Below the pieces are notes generated by a model. That model searched no databases, was not told where the DNA came from, and saw nothing but the letters and a program-made list of their open reading frames with translations. A stretch of 64,000 bases of DNA from DATFVB01 sp963714035 (lineage in GTDB: Bacteria; Acidobacteriota; Thermoanaerobaculia; UBA5066; DATFVB01). Every line of letters starts with the position of its first letter. Position 1 is the first letter of the stretch. The stretch covers positions 2,666,001 through 2,730,000 of the forward strand of contig OY970224.1 in the NCBI GenBank assembly GCA_963714035.1, given 5' to 3'. Below are positions 34,934-43,887 of this stretch, piece by piece. Made by a program: the position numbers and the translations under genes.

Positions 34934-35713
34934 ATGATCCGGCCCGTGGCCCCTTCCGATTTCATCCTCGATTTCGACCGGGTGCGGCGTCTCGGATTCC
35001 CGGAAGTCGTCCTTGCGGCGGGGAAGGACACGGCCCAGGTCGTCGCGATCGTGCGCCAGCTCTCGCGCGAGAACGACGTGCTCGTGACGCGCCTGTCCGC
35101 GGAGGCGTGGGACGAGATCTCGCGGGAAGCGCTCCCGGGCCGCGCCGACTACGACGCGAAATCGCGGACGCTCGTCGTCCACGTGGGGAAGCCGAACCGC
35201 CCGGTTCCCGGCGACGTCGCGATCGTGACGGCGGGCACGGCCGACATCGACGTCGCGCACGAGGCGCGCCGCACGCTCGAGTACCTCGGCGTGGCGTCGC
35301 GCGTGATCGCCGACGTCGGCGTCGCGGGCGTCGTGCGGCTGCTCGGCCGGCTCGAGGAGATCGAGCGCGCCGACGTCGTGATCGCGGTCGCGGGGATGGA
35401 GGGGGCGATGTTCTCCGTCATCGGAGGTCTCGTCGGACGCCCGATTCTCTGCGTGCCGACCTCGCGCGGCTACGGCGCGAGCTTCGAGGGTCTCGCGTCG
35501 CTCCTCTCGGCGCTCTCTTCGTGCGCGAACGGCGTGACCGCCGTCAACATCGACTCCGGCTACGGCGCCGCGATGGGCGCGTACCGGATTCTGGCGAAAG
35601 GACCGAAGACATGGCAAAGTCCAAGGGAAAGCGGCGGGTCGGCAAGACGGCCGAGGAATACGTCCACGGCGCGGCGGTCGGCGTCGACCGGCGCAAGAAG
35701 AAAGCGCTCCTAG
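34934..35713 (+). CDS. larB: Nickel pincer cofactor biosynthesis protein LarB
   Basis: 259 residues. LarB carboxylates and hydrolyses nicotinic acid adenine dinucleotide, the first step to the nickel-pincer cofactor of lactate racemase-type enzymes. Its PurE-like core shows TAGTADIDVAHEA, VAGMEGAMFSVIGGLVGRP, VPTSRGYGASF and NIDSGYGAAMGAYRI. The family normally ends near that last motif; here the frame runs on for about 35 residues and overlaps the next gene by 103 bases. That tail (rich in R, S, T) has no recognisable family character. larC and larE are not in the window. ATG 34934 or GTG 34946 could be the start. Confidence 0.9.
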   Translation: MIRPVAPSDFILDFDRVRRLGFPEVVLAAGKDTAQVVAIVRQLSRENDVLVTRLSAEAWDEISREALPGRADYDAKSRTLVVHVGKPNRPVPGDVAIVTAGTADIDVAHEARRTLEYLGVASRVIADVGVAGVVRLLGRLEEIERADVVIAVAGMEGAMFSVIGGLVGRPILCVPTSRGYGASFEGLASLLSALSSCANGVTAVNIDSGYGAAMGAYRILAKGPKTWQSPRESGGSARRPRNTSTARRSASTGARRKRS

Positions 35714-36738
35714 GCCGCCCGACGACGCCGGTCCGGATCGGGGCCGACACGACGGTCTCGCAGCTCCTCGACCAGTACCGCGACATCTCTTTCCAGGCGC
35801 GCGCGCTCGGCCGCTGCGCGGAGGTGTTCGAGAAGGCGCTCCGGGACAAGGATCGCCCGACGATCTTCCTCGGGCTCGCGGGCTCGCTGATCGCCGCGGG
35901 GATGCGCCAGGTGATCGTCGACCTCGTCGAGAACAACATGGTCGACGTGATCGTCTCGACGGGCGCGATCATCTCGCAGGACTACTACCAGGTGCGCGGC
36001 GGCCGGCACTACCACGGCACTCCGGACATCGACGACCGCATGCTCCGCGACCTCTACATCGACCGGCTGTACGACACGTTCATCGACGAGGAAAAGTACT
36101 GGGAGACCGACATGGCCGTGTCGCAGTTCGCCGACCGGCTCGCCGGCAAGGCGCTCTCCTCCCGCGCGTTCCTGCGGCTGCTGGCCGAGACCGCGCGCCA
36201 CGACGAGGGATCGATCCTCGGCGCCTGCGCGCGGCGCAACGTCCCGCTCTTCGTCCCGGCCCTGAACGACTCGTCGATCGGGATCGGGCTGACCGAGCAC
36301 TACCACCGCGCGCGGCAGCAGGGGAACGAGCCGTTCATCATCTCGTCGATCCGCGACAACTACGAGCTCACGCAGATCGTCGTGAAGTCGCCGTGCACGG
36401 CCGCGCTCTATATCTCCGGCGGCGTGCCGAAGAACTACATCAACGACTCGATCGTGATGAGCTACATCTTCGGGCTCGACACGGGCGGCCATCGCTACGC
36501 GCTGCAGGTGACGACCGACGCGCCGCACTGGGGGGGGCTCGGCGGCTCGACGCTCTCGGAGGCGACGTCGTGGGGGAAGGTGTCGAAGACGGCGACCCAC
36601 GAGATGGCGTTCGTCGAGACGTCCGTCGCGCTCCCGATGCTCTATGCCTACGCGCTCCAGAAGAACGCCGCGCGCGGGCGCAAGCGGCTGAAATACGTCT
36701 GGAAGAACGACGTCCTGGAGTCGATGACGTCGAAGTAA
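35611..36738 (+). CDS. Deoxyhypusine-synthase-like protein
   Basis: 375 residues. Homologous to the NAD- and spermidine-dependent enzyme that modifies eIF5A in eukaryotes and archaea. Recognised features are FLGLAGSLIAAGMRQVIVDL, STGAIISQDYYQ, VPLFVPALNDSSIGIGLTEH and ATSWGKVSK, whose W-G-K (about residues 321-323) corresponds to the catalytic tryptophan and lysine. Bacteria lack eIF5A, so a polyamine-transfer role such as homospermidine synthesis is more likely. A lysine/arginine-rich N-terminus precedes the fold. Its first 103 bases lie inside larB. Confidence 0.88.
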   Translation: MAKSKGKRRVGKTAEEYVHGAAVGVDRRKKKALLGRPTTPVRIGADTTVSQLLDQYRDISFQARALGRCAEVFEKALRDKDRPTIFLGLAGSLIAAGMRQVIVDLVENNMVDVIVSTGAIISQDYYQVRGGRHYHGTPDIDDRMLRDLYIDRLYDTFIDEEKYWETDMAVSQFADRLAGKALSSRAFLRLLAETARHDEGSILGACARRNVPLFVPALNDSSIGIGLTEHYHRARQQGNEPFIISSIRDNYELTQIVVKSPCTAALYISGGVPKNYINDSIVMSYIFGLDTGGHRYALQVTTDAPHWGGLGGSTLSEATSWGKVSKTATHEMAFVETSVALPMLYAYALQKNAARGRKRLKYVWKNDVLESMTSK

Positions 36739-36766
36739 CAGCGCGGGAGCCTTCGGCGGGGACGCT

Positions 36767-37240
36767 TCAGCGGCCGGGGCTCGCCGCCTTCTTCACGAGC
36801 GCCATCTGTCCCGCGTGGTACAGCGCGTGCTGGACGACGCCGTCGAGCATCGTCAGGACCGTGTACGAGCGGCCGGGGACCGTCTCGGCGAAACGCTCGG
36901 CGGGAAGAGAGGCGATCTCGGCGGCGATCTCGTCGGCCGAGGCCGCGAGCTCCTGCTTCGCCGCGATCCAGGCGGCCTCGGAGGGCTCGGGGATCGGCGG
37001 AAAATTCTCGGCGTCGGTCGGGTCGAGCGCGCGCCATTCCCGGATCCGCCGCGCGGGAATCCGATTCCACGTCGCGACGTGCAGGACGAGCTCCCAGATC
37101 GAGTGCGCTCCCGGAACCGGCTTCGCGGCGGCTGCCGCGGCGTCGACGCCGTCCAGGATCTCGAAGATCGCGGGGCCGTGAAAGGCGCCGCCGCGATAGG
37201 CGCGCCGGAGCTCGCCCCCGAGCCGTTCGCTTTCCGTCAT
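36767..37240 (-). CDS. DinB/YfiT-like four-helix protein
   Basis: 157 residues. DinB-superfamily bundle with the three metal-histidine positions expected: HSIWELVLHVATWN and VVQHALYHAGQM. Members are thiol S-transferases or of unknown function. It lies 26 bases downstream of the aldose-epimerase gene on the same strand, so co-transcription is likely, although no pathway link is evident. Confidence 0.85.
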   Translation of the reverse strand: MTESERLGGELRRAYRGGAFHGPAIFEILDGVDAAAAAAKPVPGAHSIWELVLHVATWNRIPARRIREWRALDPTDAENFPPIPEPSEAAWIAAKQELAASADEIAAEIASLPAERFAETVPGRSYTVLTMLDGVVQHALYHAGQMALVKKAASPGR

Positions 37241-37266
37241 GCGGCCGATTGTACGGCGGCGAGTCG

Positions 37267-38340
37267 TCAGACGCGCCGGAGCCCGAGCTCGACTTCTCCC
37301 CTCCAGGTCGCGTCGGGCGCGAGCGCGACGAGCCCCGAGTCGAGGCCCCGGGCCGCGAGATTCGCCGCGTCGGTCGTGCAGCTGTACGGCTCGATCGCGA
37401 CGACCGGCCGGTCGGGCGGAGCGTAGAGCACCCATTCCCGGAACGACGGTCCGGCCGAGACGAAGAGCTCGATCCCGCTGTCCGGATCGCGGAGCGCCGC
37501 CTCCGACCAGCGGCGAGAGTCGCGCCGGACGTGCGTGAAAACGTCGTCGTAGCTCCGGTCGTCGAGCGGACGGAAATCGCGGAGGTCGTATTTGTCGGGC
37601 TCGTCCTCCGCCGGAAGGACTCTTCCGGTCGGCATCAGCCGATCGAGCTCCCATCGGCCGTCGGCCGGGATCCGCACCCGCGAGCGCGCCCGACGCTCCC
37701 GCGGGATTTCCGGAAGCGCGTCGGGGAGGATCGCGCCGGGAAGGATCGCGGCCGGAAACCACGGGTGCAGCCCGAAGCCGAGCGGCAGGTTCGTCTCGCC
37801 GGTGTTGTGAACCGAGACTTCGAGATGCAGGACGCCGCCGCGCAGCCGGTGCGTGACCACGAGCCGGCAGGGAAACGGGAACTGCGCGGCGATCAACGAG
37901 AACGATTCGGTGCGGAGCGAGCAGGTGACGAACGCGCCCGCGTCGTTGGCCGCGGCCTGCTCGACGCTCCACGGCTTGTCGTCGACGAGTCCGTGCATCG
38001 CCTGCCCGGCGCCGTGGTCCCATCCCCGGGAGAGCAGGTCGCGCATCTCGTACGTCCTGCCTTCGAAGGCGTAGACGCCGCCGCAGACCCGGTTCGGAAA
38101 GGCGAAGAGGATCGGAATGCCGCTCGTGAAGGGGATCCGCGCGAGCTCGCCCGGGCGCTCGGGCGGGACGATCACGTCGATCGGCGGCCCGTCGGGAGCG
38201 CCTCCGGGCGTCGTCCGGAAGCGCACGGCATTGTCGCCGAGCTGCGGAAAGACATGGACTTCCGCCCGACAGACGGAATCCGTCAGCCGGAAGCCCTGGA
38301 ACCCGTCGAGCTGGAATTCGGAGACTTCGTATCGCGCCAT
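37267..38340 (-). CDS. Aldose 1-epimerase family protein
   Basis: 357 residues, galactose-mutarotase-like beta-sandwich. Motifs are PILFAFPNRVCGGVY (compare the family FPNRI), HGLVDDKPW with the conserved histidine, GFGLHPWF with the second histidine, and a C-terminal AIEPYSC with the catalytic glutamate. It probably interconverts sugar anomers; the sugar is unknown. ATG 38340 is chosen because the fold begins directly after; the in-frame extension to 38562 lies over repeat DNA. Confidence 0.86.
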   Translation of the reverse strand: MARYEVSEFQLDGFQGFRLTDSVCRAEVHVFPQLGDNAVRFRTTPGGAPDGPPIDVIVPPERPGELARIPFTSGIPILFAFPNRVCGGVYAFEGRTYEMRDLLSRGWDHGAGQAMHGLVDDKPWSVEQAAANDAGAFVTCSLRTESFSLIAAQFPFPCRLVVTHRLRGGVLHLEVSVHNTGETNLPLGFGLHPWFPAAILPGAILPDALPEIPRERRARSRVRIPADGRWELDRLMPTGRVLPAEDEPDKYDLRDFRPLDDRSYDDVFTHVRRDSRRWSEAALRDPDSGIELFVSAGPSFREWVLYAPPDRPVVAIEPYSCTTDAANLAARGLDSGLVALAPDATWRGEVELGLRRV

Positions 38341-38460
38341 GATCTCGGTCCCAGCAAGGAGCGTTCCCGCCGGCGGGCCACGTTCGATGAAAAGAAGATC
38401 CCCGTGACGGTGTGCTTCTCGCCGCAGTGATTTCAGAGATGGGAATGCCGCTCGACTTGG

Positions 38461-38710
38461 CGGTGAGGCGCGGCGAGGCGCGAGCCCGGCGGGATGCGGG
38501 CGCCCACGATTCCGCGGCCGCCCGAGACTCGCTCCGGTGGGGCGCCGGAGCGGTCGAGCCAAGAAGGCGAGCCGCGAAGGTCAGATCGCGGAAAGTCTCG
38601 CCGAAGTAACCGAGGCGAGGAGGTCTGCGATCTGGGAGGCCGTCGCGGTTCCAGCGCGGAGCGCGCGCCGCGCGGCCGACGTGTCACGCGCCCGTCCGGC
38701 TCGATGTATC
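38461..38710 (+). repeat. Interspersed repeat with hairpin core, copy 2 (250 bp)
   Basis: The left end (GAGCCCGGCGGGATGCGGG, about 38482) and right end (CACGCGCCCGTCCGGCTCG, 38685) are shared with the 114-bp element at 46034, and the two ends are imperfect inverted repeats of each other. The interior carries the hairpin at 38584-38632 that also occurs, inverted, at 29489-29535. The remaining gap (38341-38460, 38711-38751) shows no gene. Confidence 0.7.
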
Positions 38711-38751
38711 CGCCTTCGCCAAGGCTTCGGCGCGACAAGTCGCCGCGCCAG

Positions 38752-39321
38752 CTATAACTGTCGGCGCCGGAAGCAGCCGACCACATGGTCGTTGACCATG
38801 CCTGTCGCCTGCATGAAGGCGTAGCAGATCGTCGGTCCCACGAAGTTGAAGCCGCGCGACCGGAGGTCCTTCGAGAGCGCCCGCGATTCGTCGGTTTCGG
38901 CCGGCACTTCGCCGGGGCGAAACCGGTTCCGGATGGGGCGTCCGCCGACGAAATCCCAGACGTAGTCCGAGAACGATCCGCGCTCCGCCCGCACGGCGAG
39001 AAACGCCTTCGCGTTCTGTGCCGCCGCCGCGATCTTCGCGCGGTTCCGGACGATTCCCGCGTCCTTCATCAGGCGGGCTCGGTCCCGGGCGCCGTAGCGC
39101 GCGATCTTCACGGGGTCGAACCGATCGAACGCTTTCCGGAAGGCGTCGCGCTTCCGGAGGATCGTGATCCACGAGAGGCCCGCCTGGAAGCCCTCGAGGA
39201 GGAGGAACTCGAACAATACACGATCGTCGCGTACGGGCACGCCCCATTCGGCGTCGTGGTAGGCGACGTACACGGGGTCGCTCCCTGCCCAGCCGCACCG
39301 AACCCGATTGCGCCCGCTCAT
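38752..39321 (-). CDS. tag: DNA-3-methyladenine glycosylase I
   Basis: 189 residues. Excises 3-methyladenine from alkylated DNA. The family pattern is complete: RCGWAGSDPVYVAYHDAEWG, the lesion-recognition helix LLEGFQAGLSWITILRKR, and the zinc-snap and catalytic region CYAFMQATGMVNDHVVGCF. The length is normal. It is monocistronic by appearance and convergent on the repeat at 38461; the MBL-fold gene diverges from it 24 bases away. Confidence 0.95.
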   Translation of the reverse strand: MSGRNRVRCGWAGSDPVYVAYHDAEWGVPVRDDRVLFEFLLLEGFQAGLSWITILRKRDAFRKAFDRFDPVKIARYGARDRARLMKDAGIVRNRAKIAAAAQNAKAFLAVRAERGSFSDYVWDFVGGRPIRNRFRPGEVPAETDESRALSKDLRSRGFNFVGPTICYAFMQATGMVNDHVVGCFRRRQL

Positions 39322-39345
39322 CGCCGCGATAGTCTACGCCGCGGG

Positions 39346-40221
39346 ATGGACGTTCTGAGCGAAACGCGGGTCGCCGACGGTGTCTTCGTCTGGACGCTCG
39401 GCGGGGAAGAGGTCGCGACGAGCTACGGCGCCAATTGCACGGCGATCGCCGGACGCGGGGCGACGCTCCTCGTCGATCCGCTCATCGCGCCGGCGCATGC
39501 CCGTCTGGTCGAGGGAGCCGTCTCCCGCGCCGGCCTGCCGCCGGTGCGCTGGATCGTCCTCACGCATCACCATACCGACCATGCGCTCGGCTCGTCCTGG
39601 TTCGCGGCCCGCGGCGCGACCGTCGTCGCCCACGCCGAATGCGGACGCGGCATGCGGAAATCGCATCCGGGCCTGATCGCGGAGCGTCTCCGGGTTCCCG
39701 CGCTCATGAACCTCTTCGCCGACTCGGAGTCGCACGCTCCTGACGTCACCTTCACGGATTCCGTCGCGATCGATCTCGGCGGCCTCGAAGTCGTCGTCCG
39801 GCATCCCGGGCACGGCCATACGGCCGGCGACGCGATCGTCCACGTCCCGTCACGTGCGCTCGCCGTCTGCGGCGATCTCGTCTCGAACGCTTACCACGTC
39901 AACTTCGAGGACGCGTCTCCCGACGGCTTCGAGGACGGGCTCGAAAAGCTCCTCGCACTCGGCGCCGCGACGTACGTGCCGGGGCACGGCGCGCCCGGCG
40001 GCCGGGAGATCGTCGAGCGGCAGTTCGCTTACGTTCGGACGATCGGGCGGATCGTCGCGGAAGAAAGCGGCTCGGGTTCGGATCCGGAGGAGATCGCCGC
40101 GGCGATCGCGGGGGCCTTTCCCGGGTTTCGGCTCGCGATGGTCCTCCCCGACACCGTTCGGCGATTCTCCGAATCGACCGATCCCGGGTTGATCGGACGG
40201 CGTCCGCCGCCGACGGTCTAG
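39346..40221 (+). CDS. MBL-fold metallohydrolase
   Basis: 291 residues with a binuclear zinc site: LTHHHTDHALG, the HPGHGHTAGDAIVH strand, and AVCGDLVSNAYHVNFED, ending in YVPGHGAPGG. The fold and motifs are those of the glyoxalase II / metallo-beta-lactamase superfamily, closer to the type called quinoprotein-relay or Vmh-like hydrolases than to class B beta-lactamases. No signal peptide, so probably cytoplasmic. The stop codon overlaps the convergent small gene by 3 bases. Confidence 0.87.
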   Translation: MDVLSETRVADGVFVWTLGGEEVATSYGANCTAIAGRGATLLVDPLIAPAHARLVEGAVSRAGLPPVRWIVLTHHHTDHALGSSWFAARGATVVAHAECGRGMRKSHPGLIAERLRVPALMNLFADSESHAPDVTFTDSVAIDLGGLEVVVRHPGHGHTAGDAIVHVPSRALAVCGDLVSNAYHVNFEDASPDGFEDGLEKLLALGAATYVPGHGAPGGREIVERQFAYVRTIGRIVAEESGSGSDPEEIAAAIAGAFPGFRLAMVLPDTVRRFSESTDPGLIGRRPPPTV

Positions 40222-40466
40222 CCGAGAGCCTTCTTCTTCGCTTCGAGCTCGGCGCGCGCCGCCTCGAGGGCCGAGCGGCGCTCGGGATGCGTCGTGCGGG
40301 AAAGCTGGTCGGCGATGCGCGCGAGGGAGAGCTCGATCGCGTGTCTTTCGGCCTGAAGGAGCGCGTCGGCGCGCCGGGTGGCGTCGGTGGCGGCGGAGCG
40401 TTCTTCCCGCGCGGATTCCTTTTCCGCCGGAAGGTCCTCCTCGCTCTTTCCCCAGCCGCGGGCCAT
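40218..40466 (-). CDS. Small coiled-coil protein of unknown function
   Basis: 82 residues, charged and almost wholly helical, with heptads from about 25 to 80 (ADALLQAERHAIELSLARIA). Not recognised. CGGAGGCGCG directly upstream of ATG 40466 is a good ribosome-binding site, which supports translation. It ends convergently with the MBL gene. Confidence 0.55.
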   Translation of the reverse strand: MARGWGKSEEDLPAEKESAREERSAATDATRRADALLQAERHAIELSLARIADQLSRTTHPERRSALEAARAELEAKKKALG

Positions 40467-40538
40467 CGCGCCTCCGGAAACACGATACGCCGACCGGCGG
40501 CGAGTGCAAGTCGCCGCGGCCGGACCGGGTGCCCGGGC

Positions 40539-42824
40539 TCAGCGTCCCGCGAGACTCCGGGCGATCTCGGAAACGGCCTCGGCTTCCCGGTCGATGACGC
40601 GGGCGACCTCGACGACCTCGCGCTCGGCGAGGTCCCACTTCTTCTGCTCGACCGCTTCCCGGACCGCCGGAAGCGTCTTGACGCCGTACCCCGTGTAGAA
40701 GCCCGGCGCATAGACCTGGTGGCGGAACCAGGGCCTTCCCGGGAGGCCGGCGTCGGAGAGGAGCGCCCGCTCGGCGACCTTCAGCTTCTCGTTGGCGGCG
40801 GCGAGGGTCGCGGGACTTGCGCCTCCCGCGAGGGCCGCTTCGGCGGCCCGGTCGTAGGCCCTTGCCGCGTCGTCGAGCCTCGACTGCGCGTTCTCGAGTG
40901 CGGCGAAGCCGATCACCGGTGGGACCGGCGACGGCTTCGGCGCGACCTCGGGCCGCCGCGGGTCGTCGATCGCGGCGAAGACGCCCTCCTGGACCTCGAG
41001 ATTCGTCTCTCGCGCCTCCGCGCGCTCCCGCTCGGCCTCGCCCCGGATCTCGCCGATGTACCGTCCGACGGCGTCGGAGAGGGCCTCGAAGTCGAACGGC
41101 AGGAGATCCGCGTCCGCGAGACGGAGGACCGCCGTCCCGGCCGCCTGCGCGAGTGCCCGTCCGTAAACGAAGTCGCGATCGGAAAAATGGGTGTACCAGT
41201 AGAAGTCGTCGTAGATCGAGTGGTAGACGCCGCCGTCATCCTCCCCGCCGAAGCCGATGTTCGCCGAGGCGATCCCGAGGTGGTCCACGAAAACCGTGTA
41301 GTCGGAGCCCGAGCCGAGCGGGTCGACCGGATTCTCGCGGCGCGCCCGCGCCTCGTCCGGAGTCTTCGCGGCGCGGGCGTCGGGCTCGTCGTCCGGCCGG
41401 GCGCGCGCGGCGTCGGCGATCGACCGGCGGCGAAGCCGTTCGGCGATCGAAACTCGCGATTCCGGATCCTCGATCGATTCGGCCACGCCCTGGAAGAATC
41501 GCTGGAGGGAATGCGACGCGCCCGCGTCCCAGAAGCCGCGGCCGTTCGAATCGGAGTTGATGTAGACGACGCCTTTCTTCGAGAGCTCATCGGCATGCGT
41601 CTCGGCCCATTCGGTCGAGCCGAGGAGCCCCGGCTCTTCGCCGTCCCAGGCGCAGTAGACGATCGTGCGCTTCGGCCTCCAGCCGTTCTTCCACAGAGCG
41701 CCGAGCGCGCGCGCCTCCTCGAGCATGGCCGACTGGCCGGAGATCGGATCTTCCGCGCCGTTGACCCAGGCGTCGTAGTGGTTTCCCCGGACGATCCAGT
41801 CGTCGGGGAACACGGAGCCGCGGAGCGTCGCGACGACGTCGCGGATCGGCTTGACGTCCCAGTGGAACTTCACGCGCAGATGCACGGTCGCCGCTCCCGG
41901 TCCGACGTGGTACGGGAAGGGCAGCGCGCCGCGCCAGCGGTCCGGAGACACCGGCCCTTCGAGGCGCCGGAGCATGGGTTCGGCGTCGGCATAGGAGATC
42001 GGCAGCACGGGAATCTTCGTGAGCGTCTTCACCTCCGAGAGAGGGAGGCGTTTGGCGCCGGGGACCGAGCCCGTGCCCGGCGTCTCCGGATCTCCCGGAT
42101 AGAGCGGCATGTCCGCGACGCTGCCGCGCTGCACGCCGTCGCGGGGCCGGAACGGTCCTTTCGGGAAGACGTCGCCTTCCCGGTAGCCGTCGTCGTAGGG
42201 ATCGGAATAGATGATGCAGCCGATCGCGCCGTGCTCGGCGGCGACCTTCGGCTTGATGCCGCGCCAGGAGTGGCCGTACCGCGCGATCACGATCTTTCCG
42301 GCCACACTCACGCCCAGCCGGTCGAGCTCCTCGTAGTCCTTCGGGATCCCGTAGTTGACGTAGACGAGCGGGGCGGTGACGTCGCCGTCGATCGAATACG
42401 CGTTGTAGGTCGGGAGCTGCTCGGATTTCTGGTTGCTCGTCGGATCCTCGGGAAACGCCGGTTCTTCGAGCTTCGCGGTGAATTTCTCGGGCGCCGTCAT
42501 CTCGAGAAGGCGCTCGGCGGGAGTCGGGAACAGGACGTCGAACGTCTCGATCTTCGCGTCCCAGCCGAAGCTCTTGAACCGCGCGAGAATCCAGTCGGCG
42601 TTGGCGCGGTCGCCTTCGGAGCCGACGTGGTGAGGCCGCGCGGACAGGACTCGCATCGTTTCGCGGATCGTCGCCGGGTCGATCGCGGCGCGGAAGGCCT
42701 TCTCCCTCGCGGCCTGTGCGCCTTCGGAAGAGGGAAGGAATCCGCGGACGGCGTTCGGTTCGTCGGCGCGGGTGGCGCCCGCGAGCACGACGGCGGCGAG
42801 GAGGAAGGTCGGGAGTCGTTTCAT
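40539..42824 (-). CDS. Secreted M28 family peptidase (glutamate carboxypeptidase II / transferrin-receptor type)
   Basis: 761 residues with signal peptide (FLLAAVVLAGATRA). The order of domains is that of NAALADase proteins: a protease-associated insert (VAGKIVIARYGHSWRGIK), then the dinuclear zinc peptidase with NHYDAWVNGAEDPISGQ, AWDGEEPGLLGSTEW, INSDSNGRG and YHSIYDDFYWY, then a helical dimerisation domain (about 640-761). All expected metal ligands (H, D, E, D, H) can be seen. It probably trims acidic dipeptides or peptides outside the cytoplasm. ATG 42824 immediately precedes the signal. Confidence 0.92.
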   Translation of the reverse strand: MKRLPTFLLAAVVLAGATRADEPNAVRGFLPSSEGAQAAREKAFRAAIDPATIRETMRVLSARPHHVGSEGDRANADWILARFKSFGWDAKIETFDVLFPTPAERLLEMTAPEKFTAKLEEPAFPEDPTSNQKSEQLPTYNAYSIDGDVTAPLVYVNYGIPKDYEELDRLGVSVAGKIVIARYGHSWRGIKPKVAAEHGAIGCIIYSDPYDDGYREGDVFPKGPFRPRDGVQRGSVADMPLYPGDPETPGTGSVPGAKRLPLSEVKTLTKIPVLPISYADAEPMLRRLEGPVSPDRWRGALPFPYHVGPGAATVHLRVKFHWDVKPIRDVVATLRGSVFPDDWIVRGNHYDAWVNGAEDPISGQSAMLEEARALGALWKNGWRPKRTIVYCAWDGEEPGLLGSTEWAETHADELSKKGVVYINSDSNGRGFWDAGASHSLQRFFQGVAESIEDPESRVSIAERLRRRSIADAARARPDDEPDARAAKTPDEARARRENPVDPLGSGSDYTVFVDHLGIASANIGFGGEDDGGVYHSIYDDFYWYTHFSDRDFVYGRALAQAAGTAVLRLADADLLPFDFEALSDAVGRYIGEIRGEAERERAEARETNLEVQEGVFAAIDDPRRPEVAPKPSPVPPVIGFAALENAQSRLDDAARAYDRAAEAALAGGASPATLAAANEKLKVAERALLSDAGLPGRPWFRHQVYAPGFYTGYGVKTLPAVREAVEQKKWDLAEREVVEVARVIDREAEAVSEIARSLAGR

Positions 42825-42864
42825 CGGTCCTCCAGGATTCGAGGAGCGAAGCATAGCAGCCGAA

Positions 42865-43362
42865 TCAATCGGCTCCCGCGGCCCGGCTCCTCCGTTCCAG
42901 GAGCACGACATCGCGCCAGCGGCCGTTCATTTTTCCGAGTCCCTCGCGGCGCCCGACCTCGCGGAAGCCGCAGGCCTTCTGAAGCGCGATCGACGCCGTG
43001 TTCTCCGGGAACGTTCCGGACTGCAGCGTCCAGATCCCGGCGCGCTCGGCTTCGGCGATCACCGCCGACAGCAGCGCTCGTCCGGCGCCGCGGCCGCGCG
43101 CGGATGACGCGACGTACACGCTCAGCTCGGCGACCCCCGCGTACACGCACCGTTCCGAAACGGGGGAAAGGGCGATCCAGCCCGCAACCTCGCCGTCGAT
43201 TCGCGCGACGAGACGGCCGACGGGCAAATGCGCGGCGTTCCAGGCGTCCCAGGACGGAGCGCCCGTCTCGAACGTGGCGTTGCCCGTCGCGATTCCCTCG
43301 AGGTAGATCTCGCGGACGCGGGGCCAGTCGCCGGCCCCGAGCGGAGCGATCTCGACGCTCAC
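42865..43362 (-). CDS. GNAT N-acetyltransferase, phosphinothricin-acetyltransferase-like
   Basis: 165 residues. IYLEGIATGNATFETGAPSW and VYAGVAELSVYVASSARGRG, with the acetyl-CoA loop GRGAGRALL, and FPENTASIALQKACGF, are typical of PAT/MnaT-like amino-acid or phosphinothricin acetyltransferases. GTG 43362 overlaps the stop of the upstream SRPBCC gene by 3 bases, giving translational coupling. Substrate not determined. Confidence 0.88.
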   Translation of the reverse strand: MSVEIAPLGAGDWPRVREIYLEGIATGNATFETGAPSWDAWNAAHLPVGRLVARIDGEVAGWIALSPVSERCVYAGVAELSVYVASSARGRGAGRALLSAVIAEAERAGIWTLQSGTFPENTASIALQKACGFREVGRREGLGKMNGRWRDVVLLERRSRAAGAD

Positions 43363-43820
43363 GCCTTCCCTTCCAGGAGTCTTCGCAGCCCGCGTTCTCC
43401 GTCTCTCATGACCGAGTCGTGGTTCCAGGAGAAGACCGGCCGCGCGGCCGGGGCGAGGAGCCGCATCCAGGGTTTCGTTGCCCGGACGTTCCAGTCGTAC
43501 CGGACCGCGGTTCCGCCACTCTCGGAAGCGAGGCGCCAGAGCCCTCGGCCCTCGAGCTCGCCCGCGGCGATACCCTCGAGCACCGCCGGCGGATCGACGC
43601 CCGTCGTTTTCATGTCGAACGTCAGCGTGTACGGGAGGCGCCCGCGCCACGTGAACCGGCGGATTTCCCCGACGCCCGAGGATTCCCCGGTCGCGATTTT
43701 CCGGACCGCCACGACGGAGCGCCACCAGGAAGGCCATCGTTCCGCGTCCCGGATCGTTTCCCAGACCCGCTCGATCGGGGCATCGAACCACCATTGCGTG
43801 ATGAAGGAGTAGTCGGACAT
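43359..43820 (-). CDS. SRPBCC family protein (polyketide cyclase/START-like)
   Basis: 153 residues. The start-of-domain strand FITQWWFDAPIERVWETI is followed by the WPSWWRSV motif of SRPBCC proteins and a final helix (SWNHDSVMRDGERGLRRLL). These folds bind hydrophobic ligands in a deep pocket; no substrate is indicated. It is coupled to the acetyltransferase gene and divergent from the ECF sigma operon, whose start is 67 bases away. Confidence 0.87.
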   Translation of the reverse strand: MSDYSFITQWWFDAPIERVWETIRDAERWPSWWRSVVAVRKIATGESSGVGEIRRFTWRGRLPYTLTFDMKTTGVDPPAVLEGIAAGELEGRGLWRLASESGGTAVRYDWNVRATKPWMRLLAPAARPVFSWNHDSVMRDGERGLRRLLEGKA

Positions 43821-43887
43821 GGAGGAAGAAGGATTATCGCCGAGGAGGGATGTGACAAAGCGCGGCCCACGCCGCGTCTTTACTGGC

